Source: Gammaproteobacteria bacterium
GTDB taxonomy: Bacteria > Pseudomonadota > Gammaproteobacteria > Enterobacterales > Alteromonadaceae
Assembly: GCA_027484495.1 (NCBI GenBank)
Contig: JAIXSW010000290.1
Location: 1 to 16,799 of the forward strand
Direction: 5' to 3'
Length of the DNA: 16,799 bases
How positions within the stretch are numbered: the stretch's first letter is position 1; every line of letters begins with the position of its first letter. The notes under the pieces were generated by a model. The model did no database searches. It was not told the DNA's origin and saw only the letters and a program-made list of their open reading frames with translations. The position numbers and the translations under genes were made by a program. This document shows positions 14,459-16,799 of this stretch, piece after piece.

Positions 14459-15361
14459 TTATCTGCTGCGTTTGACGTTGGCGACGAAAATTTCTTCCAG
14501 CGACATGCGGTGCTGCTCCAACACCTGAAAACCAGCCAGCGCGAGTTGCGCGGCAAAGCCGGCGCTATTTTGGTCGGTGATCACTTCGGCCAGCTGACCG
14601 TGCCGCTTGATACTGACCACGCCGGCAACATTGGCTGGAACCGCAGCGTCTGCGCCAGTATTGGCGTTGGCCGGCAGCTGGCATCTGAACCGGCTCCAGC
14701 TATCTAAATAGGTTTCTTTATCCTGCAATGCCAATAACTTACCGCGATCTAAAAAGGCGATTTGATCTGAGAGTTTTTCAATGTCATGCGTGTTGTGCGA
14801 CGAGAACAATACGCTGCGCTCATCGTCGCGCAGGATCTCCGCCAGCTCGCTAATCACTTCGTCGCGCGCCACCGGATCTAACCCGGTGGTCGGCTCGTCC
14901 AGCACCAGCAGTTTCGGCCTTCTGGCCAGCACTAACAGCAAACAGGCTTTGACGCGCTGACCATGCGACAGACCTTTAATTTTCTGCTCACCAATCAACT
15001 CAAACCGCTTCAATAGCTCTTTGGCATAAGCTTGGTCAAACTGCGGATACACACTGCGAATAAAATCCATATGCCATTGTAAAGTCTGGCTTTTGTACAA
15101 GCGCATATCGTCTGAAGCAAAGCCAATATCGTATTTCGCCTGCACTTGCTGCGCCGGCAGCTGATACCCCAGCACATTGATTTGCCCGGCATCCGGTTTT
15201 ACCAGCCCCATCAGCATCCGGATCGTGGTGGACTTCCCGGCGCCATTGACACCAACCAAGCCCATCACCTGCCCCTTCGGCAAGGATAAGCTGATGTTTT
15301 CCATCGCAAAATGCGGATAACGGATACTGATATCGCGCATTTCAAAAGCAAATTGTTGCAT
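14459..15361 (-). CDS. ABC transporter ATP-binding protein
   Basis: Cytoplasmic ATPase of 300 residues that drives the ABC-2 permease encoded downstream. The start at 15361 (MQQFAFEMRDISIRYPHF) is chosen for AAGGA 8 bases upstream; the frame is open further upstream but overlaps the GntR gene. Motifs are Walker A GVNGAGKST (37-45), signature LSHGQ (131-135), Walker B LLVLDEPTTGLDP (151-163) and H-loop His189 (SSHNTHD). At the Q-loop position the sequence reads IGFASDDMRLY, with no Gln. After ~residue 225 an Ala-rich linker (ANANTGADAAVPANV) leads to a small C-terminal domain ending SLEEIFVANVK. It sits between the GntR regulator (53 bases) and the permease (11 bases), the standard order for YtrA-controlled transporters. 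Confidence 0.93.
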   Translation of the reverse strand: MQQFAFEMRDISIRYPHFAMENISLSLPKGQVMGLVGVNGAGKSTTIRMLMGLVKPDAGQINVLGYQLPAQQVQAKYDIGFASDDMRLYKSQTLQWHMDFIRSVYPQFDQAYAKELLKRFELIGEQKIKGLSHGQRVKACLLLVLARRPKLLVLDEPTTGLDPVARDEVISELAEILRDDERSVLFSSHNTHDIEKLSDQIAFLDRGKLLALQDKETYLDSWSRFRCQLPANANTGADAAVPANVAGVVSIKRHGQLAEVITDQNSAGFAAQLALAGFQVLEQHRMSLEEIFVANVKRSR

Positions 15362-15413
15362 GCTGTGGGTCCTTCTTGGTTGCTGGCTAACCGGCCTTCG
15401 GCTCTGTTTCGCA

Positions 15414-15794
15414 CTATCTTGGCTGTACCAGATGTTGTTGCAGCCGCGCGAACAGTTCGGCGTCACTGAGCTGTAGTTGTCGCGCAACCGCTACCGCCGC
15501 ACTTAATAGCTGCGCCAACTCTTGTTGTTGCAGTTGCTGCTGTAAATCCGGCTGCGCTGAGACAAAAGAGCCCCGGCCGGCGTGTGTCACTATCACCCCC
15601 GCTTGCTCTAAATCGGCGTAAGCGCGCTTGACCGTGATCACACTCACCTGCGTATCCGCCGCGAGTTCGCGGATGGATGGCAACGCCATCTGCGCCGGCC
15701 AGTCGCCCAGCAGTACTTTGCTGGTGATCTGCTCCACAATTTGCAGGTACATCGGTTTCTTGTCCGTCGCGGACAGAAACAAGCCATAGGTCAT
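15414..15794 (-). CDS. GntR family transcriptional regulator, YtrA subfamily
   Basis: DNA-binding repressor of 126 residues, the length of YtrA-type regulators, which have a winged helix and only a short helical tail. Residues ~14-78 carry the winged-helix signature: PMYLQIVEQITSKVLLGDW, LPSIRELAADTQVSVITVKRA and YADLEQAGVIVTHAGRGSFV. The tail is Gln-rich (QQQLQQQELAQLL) and probably dimerises. GAGGG lies 6 bases before the ATG. First gene of an operon with the ABC ATPase and permease; members of this subfamily usually repress their own operon until a cell-wall antibiotic or similar stress appears. The large palindrome just upstream of its start is the likely operator, so autoregulation is expected. 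No effector-binding domain is present. Confidence 0.95.
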   Translation of the reverse strand: MTYGLFLSATDKKPMYLQIVEQITSKVLLGDWPAQMALPSIRELAADTQVSVITVKRAYADLEQAGVIVTHAGRGSFVSAQPDLQQQLQQQELAQLLSAAVAVARQLQLSDAELFARLQQHLVQPR

Positions 15795-15815
15795 GCGTTT
15801 CCCTCAATGCAGGCG

Positions 15816-15866
15816 TGACTGTGCATATCCGTATATACACAGTATATATACAGATATACACAGTCA
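15816..15866 (-). promoter_or_regulatory. 51-bp palindromic operator and promoter of the GntR-ABC operon
   Basis: A near-perfect palindrome centred on base 15841 pairs 22 of 25 base couples: outer arms GACTGTGCATATC (15817-15829) and GATATACACAGTC (15853-15865), inner arms GTATATA (15831-15837) and TATATAC (15845-15851). On the minus strand ACTGTGTATAT also occurs as a direct repeat 21 bases apart, two helical turns. A candidate -35 TTGACT (15867-15862) and -10 TATACT (15846-15841) overlap it with a 15-base spacer, so a bound repressor would block polymerase. It ends ~22 bases upstream of the GntR start codon. Confidence 0.75.
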
Positions 15867-15883
15867 AGTTTTTTTAACCGGGT

Positions 15884-15906
15884 ACTGGCGACATCAAAGT
15901 CGCAGT
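15884..15906. repeat. Hairpin between the SEC-C gene and the GntR operon
   Basis: GCGAC (15888-15892) and GTCGC (15899-15903) pair around ATCAAA, and the outer ACT/AGT extend the stem past a bulged G. No T run follows on the minus strand, so any terminator role for the SEC-C gene is doubtful. Confidence 0.35.
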
Positions 15907-15937
15907 GAATATCAGTTAGGCGCGAACCGGCGGAGGC

Positions 15938-16799
15938 TCAGTTCAGACAGCATTTTTTGTATTTTTTGCCGCTGCCGCAGGGGCAAGCATCATTGCGGCC
16001 GATCTGACCTTTTGGGCTGGTCGCGATTGCCGCGGGGGCAGCGCTCAACACAGTCACCGGATCATCGGTTGCCTCTGCACTATGTGGTTCTTCGCTGTGT
16101 GGCTGAAATGCCAGCCAGTGCTGTAGTGACATCACATCAAAACGAGGGCGGACCAGACCGGACGCCAGCGGTTTTTCAGGATCAGCCAACTGCCAGCGAC
16201 TGATCTGCCGGCTGCGGATCACCTCGGTATCGATTTTGTTCTGCCGCAGCAGCAAAGCAAAAGCAGGTTGGAAATGTTGCAGACCAAAACTGATACACCA
16301 GATCGCCATTTCGGCCAGCACAAATTTCTGGCCATGCCGGGCAGCGACGTTGATCACTTGCTGTAATAACGCGCGCAGCTCTGCGGTGTCGATCGGTTGA
16401 CCTTGTTGATCGGCCAGCTCCAACTGGGCAAACAGCGCCGCAAGTGCAGCAGCCTTGACGTAAATCCCAGCTTTTTCACTGACCAGCAGTTGCTGCAGCG
16501 GCGCCTGCTGACCGCCAGACAACACAAACAACAGCGTTGCCAGATCTTCGGTCATCGCATCGCCCAAAGTGTATTCCAGATCCGAGCCCAAGCCGTCATT
16601 GGTATCGACCCACTGCATAAACGCCGGGGCCTGGGTCAAATCCGCTACATCAGCGAGCAGCATCACGCCGTAAAACAATAATTGATATTCGTCATCGGCT
16701 AATTCTTCATCCGCCTGCATCCGCTGCATCAGCACAGCGATATGCGGCCAGAAGTCAGCCCACTGGCTTTTGGCGGCCAGCAAGGCCTCGGTCGGAAAC
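15938..16799 (-). CDS. DUF1186-like protein with C-terminal SEC-C zinc motif (5'-truncated by window)
   Basis: The frame is open to the window edge, reading FPTEALLAAKSQWADFW at the boundary, so the true start lies outside; a TTG at 16783 is not needed. About 286 residues are visible. The N-terminal part is alpha-helical and acidic, with LGDAMTEDLATLL and repeated Leu/Ala helices, resembling from memory the DUF1186 family of helical-repeat proteins. The C-terminus has the SEC-C motif GRNDACPCGSGKKYKKCC, a zinc-binding CxC...CC knuckle first known from SecA, where it contacts SecB and ribosomes. A Pro/Ala-rich linker (VTVLSAAPAAIATSPKG) separates the two. The role is unknown; a link to translation or protein quality control is possible. 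It reads toward the GntR promoter, from which it is ~70 bases away. Confidence 0.85.
   Translation of the reverse strand, partial: FPTEALLAAKSQWADFWPHIAVLMQRMQADEELADDEYQLLFYGVMLLADVADLTQAPAFMQWVDTNDGLGSDLEYTLGDAMTEDLATLLFVLSGGQQAPLQQLLVSEKAGIYVKAAALAALFAQLELADQQGQPIDTAELRALLQQVINVAARHGQKFVLAEMAIWCISFGLQHFQPAFALLLRQNKIDTEVIRSRQISRWQLADPEKPLASGLVRPRFDVMSLQHWLAFQPHSEEPHSAEATDDPVTVLSAAPAAIATSPKGQIGRNDACPCGSGKKYKKCCLN

Overview
The window looks like chromosomal DNA of a free-living, carbohydrate-degrading gammaproteobacterium. The genus is an inference. A TonB receptor of the large oligosaccharide type, pectin enzymes with export signals, a Blc lipocalin, a YtrA-type GntR regulator and the protein styles together suggest an Alteromonadales/Rheinheimera/Alishewanella-like organism, but no rRNA or other marker gene is present to prove it.

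Positions 1-6978 (+ strand) form the 3' part of a pectin/rhamnogalacturonan utilisation locus. It holds the C-terminal 746 residues of a TonB-dependent receptor, a lipoprotein fusing a DUF4861 region to a GH105 unsaturated glucuronyl/galacturonyl hydrolase, an exported CE8-type pectin methylesterase and an exported CE12-type rhamnogalacturonan acetylesterase. Together they would demethylate and deacetylate pectin, import the oligosaccharides and cleave the unsaturated ends left by lyases. The lyases themselves are not in the window.

Positions 6979-9000 are an accessory-looking stretch. About 700 bp without a convincing gene carry nested palindromic repeats, including a ~187-bp element with 24-bp imperfect terminal inverted repeats. 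Then come, on the minus strand, a small membrane protein ending in a CLDSGG-type Cys motif and a Nudix hydrolase, followed by ~500 bp with only weak small ORFs.

Positions 9000-12524 are housekeeping or stress-type genes: a glutathione S-transferase (+), convergent with a Blc lipocalin (-), then a minus-strand pair of a 2OG-Fe(II) oxygenase and a NYN/DUF88 ribonuclease-fold protein, and a divergent CPBP membrane protease (+).

Positions 12521-15870 (- strand) hold a YtrA-like GntR repressor, an ABC ATPase and an ABC-2 permease, followed by an OpgC-like membrane acyltransferase. A 51-bp near-perfect palindrome in front of the GntR gene is the probable operator, and a 16-bp tandem repeat begins inside the last codons of the permease gene. 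The window ends in a 5'-truncated minus-strand gene for a DUF1186-like protein with a C-terminal SEC-C zinc motif.

I did not find a clear-cut undescribed defence or mobile system. The best candidates for novelty are the large palindromic operator, the terminal-repeat element, the permease-end tandem repeat and the small-protein/Nudix pair.
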